28,102 nucleotides of DNA from a virus. Within the stretch, counting starts at the first letter, position 1; the number at the start of each line of letters is the position of its first letter. Below, piece by piece: positions 7,313-14,967 of this stretch. The stretch is taken from positions 1 through 28,102 of the IMG/VR virus record IMGVR_UViG_3300025889_000735; one strand, given 5' to 3'. Both the position numbers and the translations under genes were made by a program. The notes below the pieces were generated by a model, which worked only from the letters and a program-made list of their open reading frames with translations, did not search any database and was not told the origin of the DNA.

Positions 7313-7796
7313 GTTCGTCGTTCTCGGCATTGACCCAGCGGCCACGAAGGTCACATTTGTCGCTATCACTGACATCGACTTCTTCGTCCAGCACCACAAG
7401 CGGCTTGGCAAGAGTGGTGGAGAAGCCTGCAACAACGCATGGCATCTGACCAACACCCTGCTCTTCGACATCAATCAGATATGGCCGGGGGCAACGATCT
7501 ACCCATTTATCGAATCGCCTGTCGTCGGCAGAGGTGGCGTTCGGTCTACTATGGTGCAGTGCTTTACCTCAGGTGCCATACAGGCGGCGCTCCATAATGC
7601 AGGACTTGACACGCAAACAGCCAATGTCTCGTCGTGGAAGAAGTCCGTCGTCGGGCGAGGCAATGCGACTAAAGAAGAAGCCGCTAAACATCTACGACTT
7701 CGATGGCCTGCTCTCCACCGACGAGCAGGTGGCAATCAGGACATCGTTGACGCTTCCTGCATTGCCCTCTACGGACAACAACTACTTAGCGAGTGA
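7305..7796 (+). CDS. RuvC-like RNase-H-fold nuclease
   Basis: ATG at 7305 overlaps the previous gene by 8 bases. The 163-residue product begins with strand VVLGIDPAATKVTF carrying Asp10, followed by YPFIESPVVG with Glu70 and a C-terminal helix QDIVDASCIALYG with Asp146/Asp149. These are the acidic positions of the RuvC / RNase H fold, and the length fits phage Holliday-junction resolvases. It probably resolves branched DNA before packaging. It lies in a cluster with RecA, a PD-(D/E)XK nuclease and a Cas4-like nuclease. The 3' third overlaps the WhiB-like gene by 134 bases if the latter's chosen start is right. Confidence 0.85.
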   Translation: MDEFVVLGIDPAATKVTFVAITDIDFFVQHHKRLGKSGGEACNNAWHLTNTLLFDINQIWPGATIYPFIESPVVGRGGVRSTMVQCFTSGAIQAALHNAGLDTQTANVSSWKKSVVGRGNATKEEAAKHLRLRWPALHRRAGGNQDIVDASCIALYGQQLLSE

Positions 7797-8058
7797 GTGG
7801 TTCGGGCTTGCCGCCTGCAAGGGTCAAACTCTCAAGTTCTTCCGCCACTCATGCTCCAAGAGGTGCGACCACCACCCGAACGGGTGTTCCCGTATCAAGA
7901 ATGTCAGGGAGTGCCGAGCGATCTGCGCCGGATGTCCGGTGCTAGAGCACTGCCGAATCTGGTCGCTCAACACGGAACTGCCCTACGGATTAGCGGCGGC
8001 TTTGACCGAGAGCGAGAGAGATCAATGGCAGGGGACGTACCCTAGCCGTGAGGGATGA
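7663..8058 (+). CDS. WhiB-like Fe-S transcription factor
   Basis: WhiB-family proteins bind a 4Fe-4S cluster and partner with the primary sigma factor in actinobacteria. Here the four expected cysteines are visible: Cys52 (LAACKG) and the CxxCx5C set Cys88, Cys91 and Cys97 (ICAGCPVLEHC). The turn region after them reads YGLAAALTESER in place of the usual G-[VI]-W-G-G, so the tryptophan is missing. Four further cysteines (64, 68, 75, 84) lie between the first and second ligands. ATG at 7663 gives 131 residues and overlaps the RuvC-like gene; the exact start is uncertain. A phage WhiB could redirect host transcription. It marks the host as actinobacterial. Confidence 0.88.
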   Translation: MRLKKKPLNIYDFDGLLSTDEQVAIRTSLTLPALPSTDNNYLASEWFGLAACKGQTLKFFRHSCSKRCDHHPNGCSRIKNVRECRAICAGCPVLEHCRIWSLNTELPYGLAAALTESERDQWQGTYPSREG

Positions 8059-8109
8059 GCGGGACTATGGTGAGTCGGAGAACTGCCCTCACTGAAAGAT
8101 CGGAAGACT

Positions 8110-9504
8110 GTGGCCGAGAACAAGCCTAAGAACCTCTTTGGCGAGACAGGTGTAACGGGCCTTCGTCGTGCGGGCGGATATGTGCAGGAAGAGTTCCTGC
8201 CACAACTCGCTGGTTATCGGGCGATTCAGGTCTACCGAGAGATGCGGGACAACGATCCCGTCGTCGGTGCCATCCTCTACGCCATCGACAAGTTGGTCCG
8301 ACAGGTGCCGTGGCGAGTTCAGCCTGCCTCCACCAAGTTGGAAGACCAGCGCTCGGCCAAGTTCCTTGAGTCCTGCCTGAACGACATGAGCACGTCATGG
8401 GAAGACACGATCAGTGAGATTCTGTCGATGCTCGCCTACGGGTGGTCGTTCCATGAGATCGTCTACAAGCGCCGAGAGGGCGACAAACGTGACTCAACTC
8501 GCCGGTCGAAGTACGACGATGGCGCTATCGGCTGGAGGAAGTTGCCGATTCGTGCTCAGGAGACTCGCCAAGAGTGGGCGTTCGATGAGAGCGGCGGGAT
8601 TCAGGGCATGTACCAGTCCTCGCCTCCCGACTACACCCTGACCTACATCCCGATGGAGAAGAGCCTGCTCTTCCGCACCACGACGGCCAAGAACAACCCC
8701 GAGGGACGTTCCGTATTGCGGAACGCCTATCGGCCTTGGTACTTCAAGAAGCGGATCGAAGAGATCGAAGCCATCGGCATTGAGCGTGACCTCGCTGGCT
8801 TCCCGATCATGTACGTCGACCCCGACATCATGCGAGACGATGCCCCCGGCTGGAAACAGACGATCTTCAATGACTACAAGGATGCGGTCGTCAACATCCG
8901 CCGTGACCAGCAAGAGGGTCTGATCCTCCCCGCCATCTACGACGAGGGCGGGAACCAGATGTACAAGTTGGAGTTGCTTTCGGCTGGAGGCTCCCGCCAG
9001 TTCGACACGAATCAGGTCATCACTCGTTACGACCAGCGAATCGCCACCACAGTGCTGGCCGACTTCATCCTTCTCGGTCAGGCTAACCACGGCTCTTACG
9101 CCCTGAGCAGTGACAAGACCAACCTCTTCGCCGTGTCGATTCGGACGTGGCTTGAGATCATCCGCACCGTGATGAACCAGTACGCCATCCCGAGGCTCTT
9201 TGAGGTCAACGGGTTCAAGGTCAAGAAGTTGCCCGAGTTGGCCTACGGCGACATTGAGACACCGCCGCTCACCGAGATCGGTACGTTCATTCAACAGTTG
9301 GCCGGTGCCGGTGCGCCGCTCTTCCCCGATGACCTTCTGGAGAACCACCTCCGCAAGATGGCTCACCTCCCCGAGCGTCGTGAGGCCGCCGTCGGTGCGA
9401 TGGAGGATGCTGGCAAGCAACAGGGTCAGACTCCCGACAACCCCGCTACCAAGACGGCACCCAAGCCGCAGGAGAACGCACCAGACGCTAAGACGGAGGA
9501 ATAG
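8110..9504 (+). CDS. Portal protein (Mu gp29 / DUF935-like)
   Basis: GTG start about 50 bases after the WhiB-like gene, with cggaag upstream. The 464-residue product matches the DUF935/Mu gp29-type portal: REMRDNDPVVGAILYAIDKL, QVPWRVQPAS, then SWEDTISEILSMLAYGWSFH and EIVYKR, LPIRAQETRQEW, and the later stem and crown region with IERDLAGFPIMYVDP. The C-terminal tail (about 430-464) is rich in Gln, Pro, Lys and Thr and probably disordered. The portal forms the dodecameric DNA gate of the head. It is followed 3 bases later by the MuF fusion, the standard portal-MuF order, but no terminase precedes it here. Confidence 0.93.
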   Translation: MAENKPKNLFGETGVTGLRRAGGYVQEEFLPQLAGYRAIQVYREMRDNDPVVGAILYAIDKLVRQVPWRVQPASTKLEDQRSAKFLESCLNDMSTSWEDTISEILSMLAYGWSFHEIVYKRREGDKRDSTRRSKYDDGAIGWRKLPIRAQETRQEWAFDESGGIQGMYQSSPPDYTLTYIPMEKSLLFRTTTAKNNPEGRSVLRNAYRPWYFKKRIEEIEAIGIERDLAGFPIMYVDPDIMRDDAPGWKQTIFNDYKDAVVNIRRDQQEGLILPAIYDEGGNQMYKLELLSAGGSRQFDTNQVITRYDQRIATTVLADFILLGQANHGSYALSSDKTNLFAVSIRTWLEIIRTVMNQYAIPRLFEVNGFKVKKLPELAYGDIETPPLTEIGTFIQQLAGAGAPLFPDDLLENHLRKMAHLPERREAAVGAMEDAGKQQGQTPDNPATKTAPKPQENAPDAKTEE

Positions 9505-9507
9505 CCC

Positions 9508-12500
9508 GTGCCTTCCTCCGCTGACTTCTCCAGCGAAGAGATACTTGACGAGATCATCTCACTGACTGTTCAGTTTGAGGATCAGTACAAGCAGGCGTTC
9601 TATCGCTCCATTGAAGAGTCGATTGCCGATCCCGCACTGCTAGAACTCCTGCAAGACATCTCCGATGGCACGGTCATCGACATGACCCCACAGGTTGAGG
9701 ATGTGCTCAGGAACCTCAACGTGCCGGTCGATGAACTGATCGACGTGCTACGAGATGCCATGATGCGGGTCGGTCAGGTCACGGCTGACACCATCGGCCT
9801 TGAGATCGCCTTCGACATGACCAACCCTCGGGCCGCTCAGTACGCCGCAACTCTCGGGGCGAGAAGCATCAATGCGTCCGAGGCAGTTCGCCAGTCGATC
9901 CGTGAGATCGTCAAGCAGGTGGTCGAAGGCGAGATGTCGATTCAGAACGCCAAGCGGCTCATCAAGGAGCGGGCTGGCCTTCTGCCCCAGCACTCTCAGG
10001 CCGTTGCCCGTTACTACGACAACCTCGTTGCCAGTGGTTCCACCGCTCGGCGGGCACGGGAGTTGGCGAACCAGTACGCCAACCGGTTGCTCAACTATCG
10101 GGCCGACATGATCGCCCGCACCGAGATCGGGGCGGCTCAGAGTTACGGCCAGTGGGAGTTGTGGCAACAGGCTCGGGATGCGAACCTCGTCCCGCTGGAT
10201 GCCATGCGTATCTGGATGACCGCCAAAGACGAGCGGGTCTGCGATGTCTGTGGGCCGATGAACGGGCAGGTCGCCTCCATCGACGGGGTGTGGTTCACGC
10301 CGAACGGCCCAGTCCATTACCCCACCGAGATTCATCCCAACTGCCGGTGTGCCTCGGGCCTTATCTTCTCTCGGGGACGGGCACGGGAGTTCATGAACAA
10401 GAGCGCCGACTTAGGGTACGAGTATTGGCTCCTTGAGAAGCACCTTGGAACCCAGCACGACCAGAAGACTCACGGTCGGAGGAAGATCAGTTCCTTCGTG
10501 ACATTTGGCCCTGAGTACCGTGACTGGGTAAAAGGTCGGGCGGGTGCAAACTATCCCAGCGGATACTATGACGAAGGCCACTGGGAGGATTCGTTTGAGT
10601 CTGCCGATGATCGTGTAACCAGCGGCCTCAAGGATGACGTGGCCAGAAGCATTGGCGCTGACATTCTTGCTGAGATGTCGACTGGCGAGATATTAGATGC
10701 GGTTAGGTCAATAGCCTCTAGCGCAGGCCACGCTTCCAGAATGGACACACTGGTTAGAGCACAGAACGGCAGATACGAGTTAGACCTCGTATCTAGGGTG
10801 GCACTGCTAAGTACAAGGCCAGCCACAAATGATGGCTCTCCACATGCGGATTCAGCCCTTGTTAGAGCACTTGAGGCGAAAGGCTTGAGGATTCGCCTTG
10901 ATTCAGAGTTAGGGCAAGTGGTAGTTGATTCTGAAGGCAACTTAGTTACCAGTGCCACTGTCACAGTTAGCGAACTTGTGCGAGAACTGGTGAGGCCGTC
11001 TGAGTGGGTCTTGGAGAAGGGCCGGTCAGTTCTTGGTAGCGACCATCCACAAGTCAAAGAACTTGAGGAAAGCATCCGCATTACCACTAAAGTCTTTGCT
11101 TCGGATGACGAGAACATACTGGGCAAAAGAGACTATGGGACGTTTGGCGTAAGATACGACACTCGGAAACTTGAGCGCTGGCCTACGTCAAGGGCGCTTC
11201 ATGTGAGTACAGTCAACGCCTTTGCAAAGACGGTCGACGCACTCATATCGGAAGGTGAACACAACCGGAAGGAAGCGGCTGACTTTATTACTAGCGCTTC
11301 AGAAGAAGCGGGTGTTGAGGTTCTGTCAAATCAGATCAGGTTGTCTTACCCGCAAACCATTTGGCGGGCCTCAGAAGAGGCGCTCGGATATGGAGAGCCA
11401 GAAGGACTTGCTAATGAGGTAGCGTCTGCACTTATTAGCGGCTGGTCAAACTCTTCTTCTTCGCCTGAATCAGTCTTGATGATGCAAGCCGCCGTTACTG
11501 AGTTGGGGGCATCGGCAGGCTACAGCCCTGAGGACTACACACTGGGTAGGTCGTCCAACCCACGCCTAGAAGACCTGTCGCCTGCGGCTAATAAACTTAT
11601 CAAGACAGCCGTTCGCTCTCAGTATGATTCAACACAAGAAATGTACCGAGACATGGGTATCTCGGAAGTTACCATCGCCCGTGGAATGACGTTCCCTCTC
11701 GGCAGTCTTCCGTTTGAGCGGGAACGTGACAAGTCCGTGTATGAAGCGCAGGCCGTGTTGCGCCCGCTTTCTTCGTGGTCGATAGATGCAACAGACGCAC
11801 TTGCCTTTGCTAAGGGAGCGCAAGTTCTATTCCAGACAGTTCCTGTTGAGCGAATCTTCGCCACGCCATTTACCGGCCTTGGATGCTTTGGCGAAAGCGA
11901 AACTATCTTTATTCACAAAGATGGCGATGTATTCCCTATTGTTGACCTCACAAGTTTGGGCGGTGCCACTACACCTGAACTTGCCGAAATAATCAATGAC
12001 TATCCTGAACTACCAAAGATCAGTAAAGCGTCGTTGCCGACGGTCTACCCTGATGCCGACATACGAGACGCAGATTGGCCAAAGCGGACTTTCGACTTCC
12101 CTGACGTAACGACCGCCAAGCAGTACCGGGAAAGGTTCGGGCTACAGGACGATGAGGCTCTGGCCGAGCACATCAAGGAATACAAGGGCACCCCGTACTG
12201 GGAGGGCGTTCCGTCGAAGATCAAGACGGCACTACTCAAGAGCCAACTTTCCAAGCACCTTGGAACCCAGCACGATCAGAAGACGCACGGGCGGAGGAAG
12301 GCTGGGCCTCATGTGGTGCTGGGTAAAGATGCCTTCGATAGTGCCCAAACGGCTCATGAAAGGCTGAGGGATTACAACAGAGCAGGGGGCTATGAAAAAG
12401 GTCTGAAGGACAACATCGCCCGAACCATAGGCGACGCTCTGGACAAAGAGTTCTCTGAAGACGACTTGAGAGAGACGATGCGGCTTATTGGAGCAAATGT

Positions 12501-14967
12501 GCGGGCGTGGTCGCAGGTTGACCCTGCCTTATCGACGCTTGAAGTAGACGAAGAGTCGTTTGAGAAAGTTCTGACGGGCTTAGTTGAGCAACGAACATTC
12601 AACGACAATGGGATTCGCAATATCTTCGGGAACCGAGTGTTTGGGCTTGTAATGACAAGGGAGGAACTAGGAGCAGACCCCCAGTTCACTGATGAAGAAG
12701 TTGCTATGGGTATTGAACGCCTTCGGTTAGAGCGTGACCCTGATACTGGCGCACGCAAAGTGATGGCTGATCTTAGGAATAGCCCCAAGGCTTCTGAGGC
12801 ATACGGGGCGGGAGTTTCTGACGAGTTATTGGGTACAGCAGTAGAGGTAAGTCGGCCACCTAGCGACAAGCCTGTGGCAAGTTGGACAGCCGGTGAGTGG
12901 CTCTTTAGCGAACTGAAAGATGGCTTTACGAGGGGTGCAATAAACGACTTGCAAACACTGGCTAAGGAGGGCAACACAACGGACGTGATTAGGTCCGCCA
13001 GCGGTTTATCAGATGTTACCTTAGGGGTTACGAGGACAGAAGAGGGCCGTCTAGAACTAATCGCCGTTCCTTCAATAATGTCTCCCCTTTCAGTTTCGGG
13101 GGACAAGTACACCTCTATGGAGAACCTGCGGAACTTAGGGGTGCTTTCCATATCTACCAATAACGGCTATTCCATAGCAGACACACTGGTCCGAGGCTGG
13201 GCTACGTCTTCTGCCTCAAATACCTCTCAACTTCTTCACGACCAAGTATCCGAGATGTTTGGGCTTGCTGACTTCACCCTGCAAAGTAGCCCCAGCACTC
13301 AGCGTTCCAGATCAATCATTCTTGACGACAGTTACTACAACAGTAGAACGAAGCCAGTTATTCGTCGGGTAGCCGAGTTGATGTACGAGAACACCCAAGC
13401 CTTGTTGGCAGAGACATCGGGGGATTCCGTCACTCTTTACCGAGGGCTGACGAGTGACGAGTTGTGGGCTAGAGCCTTTGAGGCGGCAGATTCTAGATTG
13501 AGCGCCACACTCAATGTAGAGCAACTACCTCTTTCTTCATGGTCTGCCAGTGTCTCTACCTCCAAGGAGTTCGCTAGGCGTGGTGCAGACCTTGGGGCGA
13601 TAGTTATGGGCACGACTGTGCCCAAGTCACGAATCTTCAGTATGCCGTTCACGGGCTTAGGTTGTTACGCCGAGGCAGAGTTTGTCGTACTGGGTAGCGA
13701 ATCCGACCCAGTGGTCGTCTTCGTAGACCCACAGCGCCTAAGAGAAGCAGAGGCTCTAGACATTGTGGTTGATTCTTTCGTTGATTCTGCAACAGCGTTG
13801 AGCGAAGCCACGATCAAGAAGGCCGCCGAGGGCAACATCAACATCGACGCAGACATCCGCAATGCCGACTGGGTGAAGCAGACCTTCGACTTCCCCGAGG
13901 TTACGACGGCCAAGAAGTACCGGGAAGAGTTCGGGCTTGAGGACGACGAAGCACTAGCCGAGCACATCAAGGAGTGGAAGGGCACGCCTTACTGGGAGGG
14001 CATCCCGTCGAAGATCAAGACGGGGTTGCTCAAGGCTCGGCTGGCCAAGCACCTCGGCTCTCAGCACGACCAGAAGACCCACGGTCGGAGGAAAGCATCG
14101 AAAGCCTACACCGTTAGAGACGACACTTACATTGACATTACTTATGGCAACTACAAGGGCGATGTCTCACCTATTGGTTGGATGGCAGGTGAGGACGGGT
14201 ACGACATCACAGAACTAGATGCGTATTACGATGACATGCTTGACGTAAGGCGTGGAGATATTGATGGGCACCTCAAGTTTATTGCCGAAGACGCTATGAG
14301 CCGGTGGTTCTATTACGGGAAGCAATCAGTGATGCGGACAATAGCCAGTTCGATGATGGGCATTGGACACTACGCATCGCAAGGTGACGAGCCATACAAG
14401 GAGAAGTTTGGTGACAATGTAATGGATAGGGTGTACAGCGGAGATGGCCCTATCGAACTCATCGGTGAGCACATGCTACACACGGTCGCACTCCTAAGGT
14501 CGTCTGCCCTAGCAGAGCCATCTGAGCGAGAATGGTTCCGTGGCATGGTTGTCGATACTAAGAGTCCAATCTTACGGATGGCTGAGGGTGACAGGTTTGT
14601 CATGCCCCCTTCATCGTTCGGCGGCCACAGGGACATCGGGCTGGCGTTCACCCGTGGCGGCCCGCAAGCACCATCGGCACAAATGGCGGAGCGAGAAGAA
14701 GCATCGGTGTTCAACATTGAGTGGCGAGATGTCCTGTTCCGCCTTGAACCCGGTGCCCAAGGGACGCTCTCTCCCAGCACAGTCAGTCGTACTCCCGGTG
14801 GGGAGGGGTTCCCGTTTGAGATCGTGGCGAATGGCGAGTTTGAGGTCGTGTCAGTCGACAGACCGTTCTATGACTACGAGGGAGCCGAGGACGAACTGGT
14901 GGAGATCACGGTTCGCCAAGTGACTACTTACGACCCGAAGACAGGTGAGTACGTTGAAGTTGGATGA
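9508..14967 (+). CDS. Giant MuF minor head protein carrying three ADP-ribosyltransferase-like modules
   Basis: GTG start right after the portal; 1819 residues against about 250-500 for ordinary MuF proteins. Residues 1-310 are a MuF head-morphogenesis domain with the CDVCGPMNG knuckle (Cys245, Cys248) and HPNCRC (Cys279, Cys281). Then three modules follow, each introduced by the shared peptide at 311, 916 and 1514. Module 1 ends in an ART fold: Arg725 (ARGMTF), Ser755-Ser756 (PLSSWS) and E796xE798 (GESE). Module 2 has Arg1312 (YRGL), Ser1343-Ser1344 and E1389xE1391 (AEAE). Module 3 has Arg1678 (FRGM), Ser1702-Ser1703 and E1777xE1779 (GEFE). R-S-ExE is the signature of arginine-type ADP-ribosyltransferases. 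Modules 1 and 2 are paralogous and share an 82-residue linker. Predicted to be virion-borne toxins or host-modifying enzymes. Confidence 0.9.
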   Translation: MPSSADFSSEEILDEIISLTVQFEDQYKQAFYRSIEESIADPALLELLQDISDGTVIDMTPQVEDVLRNLNVPVDELIDVLRDAMMRVGQVTADTIGLEIAFDMTNPRAAQYAATLGARSINASEAVRQSIREIVKQVVEGEMSIQNAKRLIKERAGLLPQHSQAVARYYDNLVASGSTARRARELANQYANRLLNYRADMIARTEIGAAQSYGQWELWQQARDANLVPLDAMRIWMTAKDERVCDVCGPMNGQVASIDGVWFTPNGPVHYPTEIHPNCRCASGLIFSRGRAREFMNKSADLGYEYWLLEKHLGTQHDQKTHGRRKISSFVTFGPEYRDWVKGRAGANYPSGYYDEGHWEDSFESADDRVTSGLKDDVARSIGADILAEMSTGEILDAVRSIASSAGHASRMDTLVRAQNGRYELDLVSRVALLSTRPATNDGSPHADSALVRALEAKGLRIRLDSELGQVVVDSEGNLVTSATVTVSELVRELVRPSEWVLEKGRSVLGSDHPQVKELEESIRITTKVFASDDENILGKRDYGTFGVRYDTRKLERWPTSRALHVSTVNAFAKTVDALISEGEHNRKEAADFITSASEEAGVEVLSNQIRLSYPQTIWRASEEALGYGEPEGLANEVASALISGWSNSSSSPESVLMMQAAVTELGASAGYSPEDYTLGRSSNPRLEDLSPAANKLIKTAVRSQYDSTQEMYRDMGISEVTIARGMTFPLGSLPFERERDKSVYEAQAVLRPLSSWSIDATDALAFAKGAQVLFQTVPVERIFATPFTGLGCFGESETIFIHKDGDVFPIVDLTSLGGATTPELAEIINDYPELPKISKASLPTVYPDADIRDADWPKRTFDFPDVTTAKQYRERFGLQDDEALAEHIKEYKGTPYWEGVPSKIKTALLKSQLSKHLGTQHDQKTHGRRKAGPHVVLGKDAFDSAQTAHERLRDYNRAGGYEKGLKDNIARTIGDALDKEFSEDDLRETMRLIGANVRAWSQVDPALSTLEVDEESFEKVLTGLVEQRTFNDNGIRNIFGNRVFGLVMTREELGADPQFTDEEVAMGIERLRLERDPDTGARKVMADLRNSPKASEAYGAGVSDELLGTAVEVSRPPSDKPVASWTAGEWLFSELKDGFTRGAINDLQTLAKEGNTTDVIRSASGLSDVTLGVTRTEEGRLELIAVPSIMSPLSVSGDKYTSMENLRNLGVLSISTNNGYSIADTLVRGWATSSASNTSQLLHDQVSEMFGLADFTLQSSPSTQRSRSIILDDSYYNSRTKPVIRRVAELMYENTQALLAETSGDSVTLYRGLTSDELWARAFEAADSRLSATLNVEQLPLSSWSASVSTSKEFARRGADLGAIVMGTTVPKSRIFSMPFTGLGCYAEAEFVVLGSESDPVVVFVDPQRLREAEALDIVVDSFVDSATALSEATIKKAAEGNINIDADIRNADWVKQTFDFPEVTTAKKYREEFGLEDDEALAEHIKEWKGTPYWEGIPSKIKTGLLKARLAKHLGSQHDQKTHGRRKASKAYTVRDDTYIDITYGNYKGDVSPIGWMAGEDGYDITELDAYYDDMLDVRRGDIDGHLKFIAEDAMSRWFYYGKQSVMRTIASSMMGIGHYASQGDEPYKEKFGDNVMDRVYSGDGPIELIGEHMLHTVALLRSSALAEPSEREWFRGMVVDTKSPILRMAEGDRFVMPPSSFGGHRDIGLAFTRGGPQAPSAQMAEREEASVFNIEWRDVLFRLEPGAQGTLSPSTVSRTPGGEGFPFEIVANGEFEVVSVDRPFYDYEGAEDELVEITVRQVTTYDPKTGEYVEVG
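10438..10485 (+). repeat. Shared effector-leader peptide, copy 1
   Basis: Encodes KHLGTQHDQKTHGRRK at residues 311-326 of the MuF protein, exactly between the MuF domain and ART module 1. It is the full-length 16-residue form. Confidence 0.95.
12055..12300 (+). repeat. 82-codon linker repeat, copy A
   Basis: Encodes an in-frame 82-residue linker starting ADIRDADWPKRTFDFP and ending in the shared peptide. It is a near-copy, at protein level and largely at DNA level, of the segment at 13849-14094. Conserved blocks are TFDFP, TTAK.YRE.FGL, DDEALAEHIKE, KGTPYWEG and PSKIKT. It separates ART modules 1 and 2. Codon use in this linker is GC-rich like the phage backbone. Confidence 0.9.
12253..12300 (+). 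repeat. Shared effector-leader peptide, copy 2
   Basis: Encodes KHLGTQHDQKTHGRRK at residues 916-931 of the MuF protein, between linker A and ART module 2. The peptide is identical to copy 1 although several codons differ, so it is held by selection on the protein. Confidence 0.95.
13849..14094 (+). repeat. 82-codon linker repeat, copy B
   Basis: Direct repeat of the segment at 12055-12300: ADIRNADWVKQTFDFP, then a YREEFGLEDDEALAEHIKE block, KGTPYWEG and PSKIKT, ending in the shared peptide. It separates ART modules 2 and 3. The two copies could serve as homology for recombination that swaps or deletes a module. Confidence 0.9.
14047..14094 (+). repeat. Shared effector-leader peptide, copy 3
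   Basis: Encodes KHLGSQHDQKTHGRRK at residues 1514-1529 of the MuF protein, directly before ART module 3. Confidence 0.95.

Noticed and set aside
8494-9420. Long minus-strand open frame opposite the portal
   Set aside because: An antisense shadow from codon bias; no recognisable protein features.
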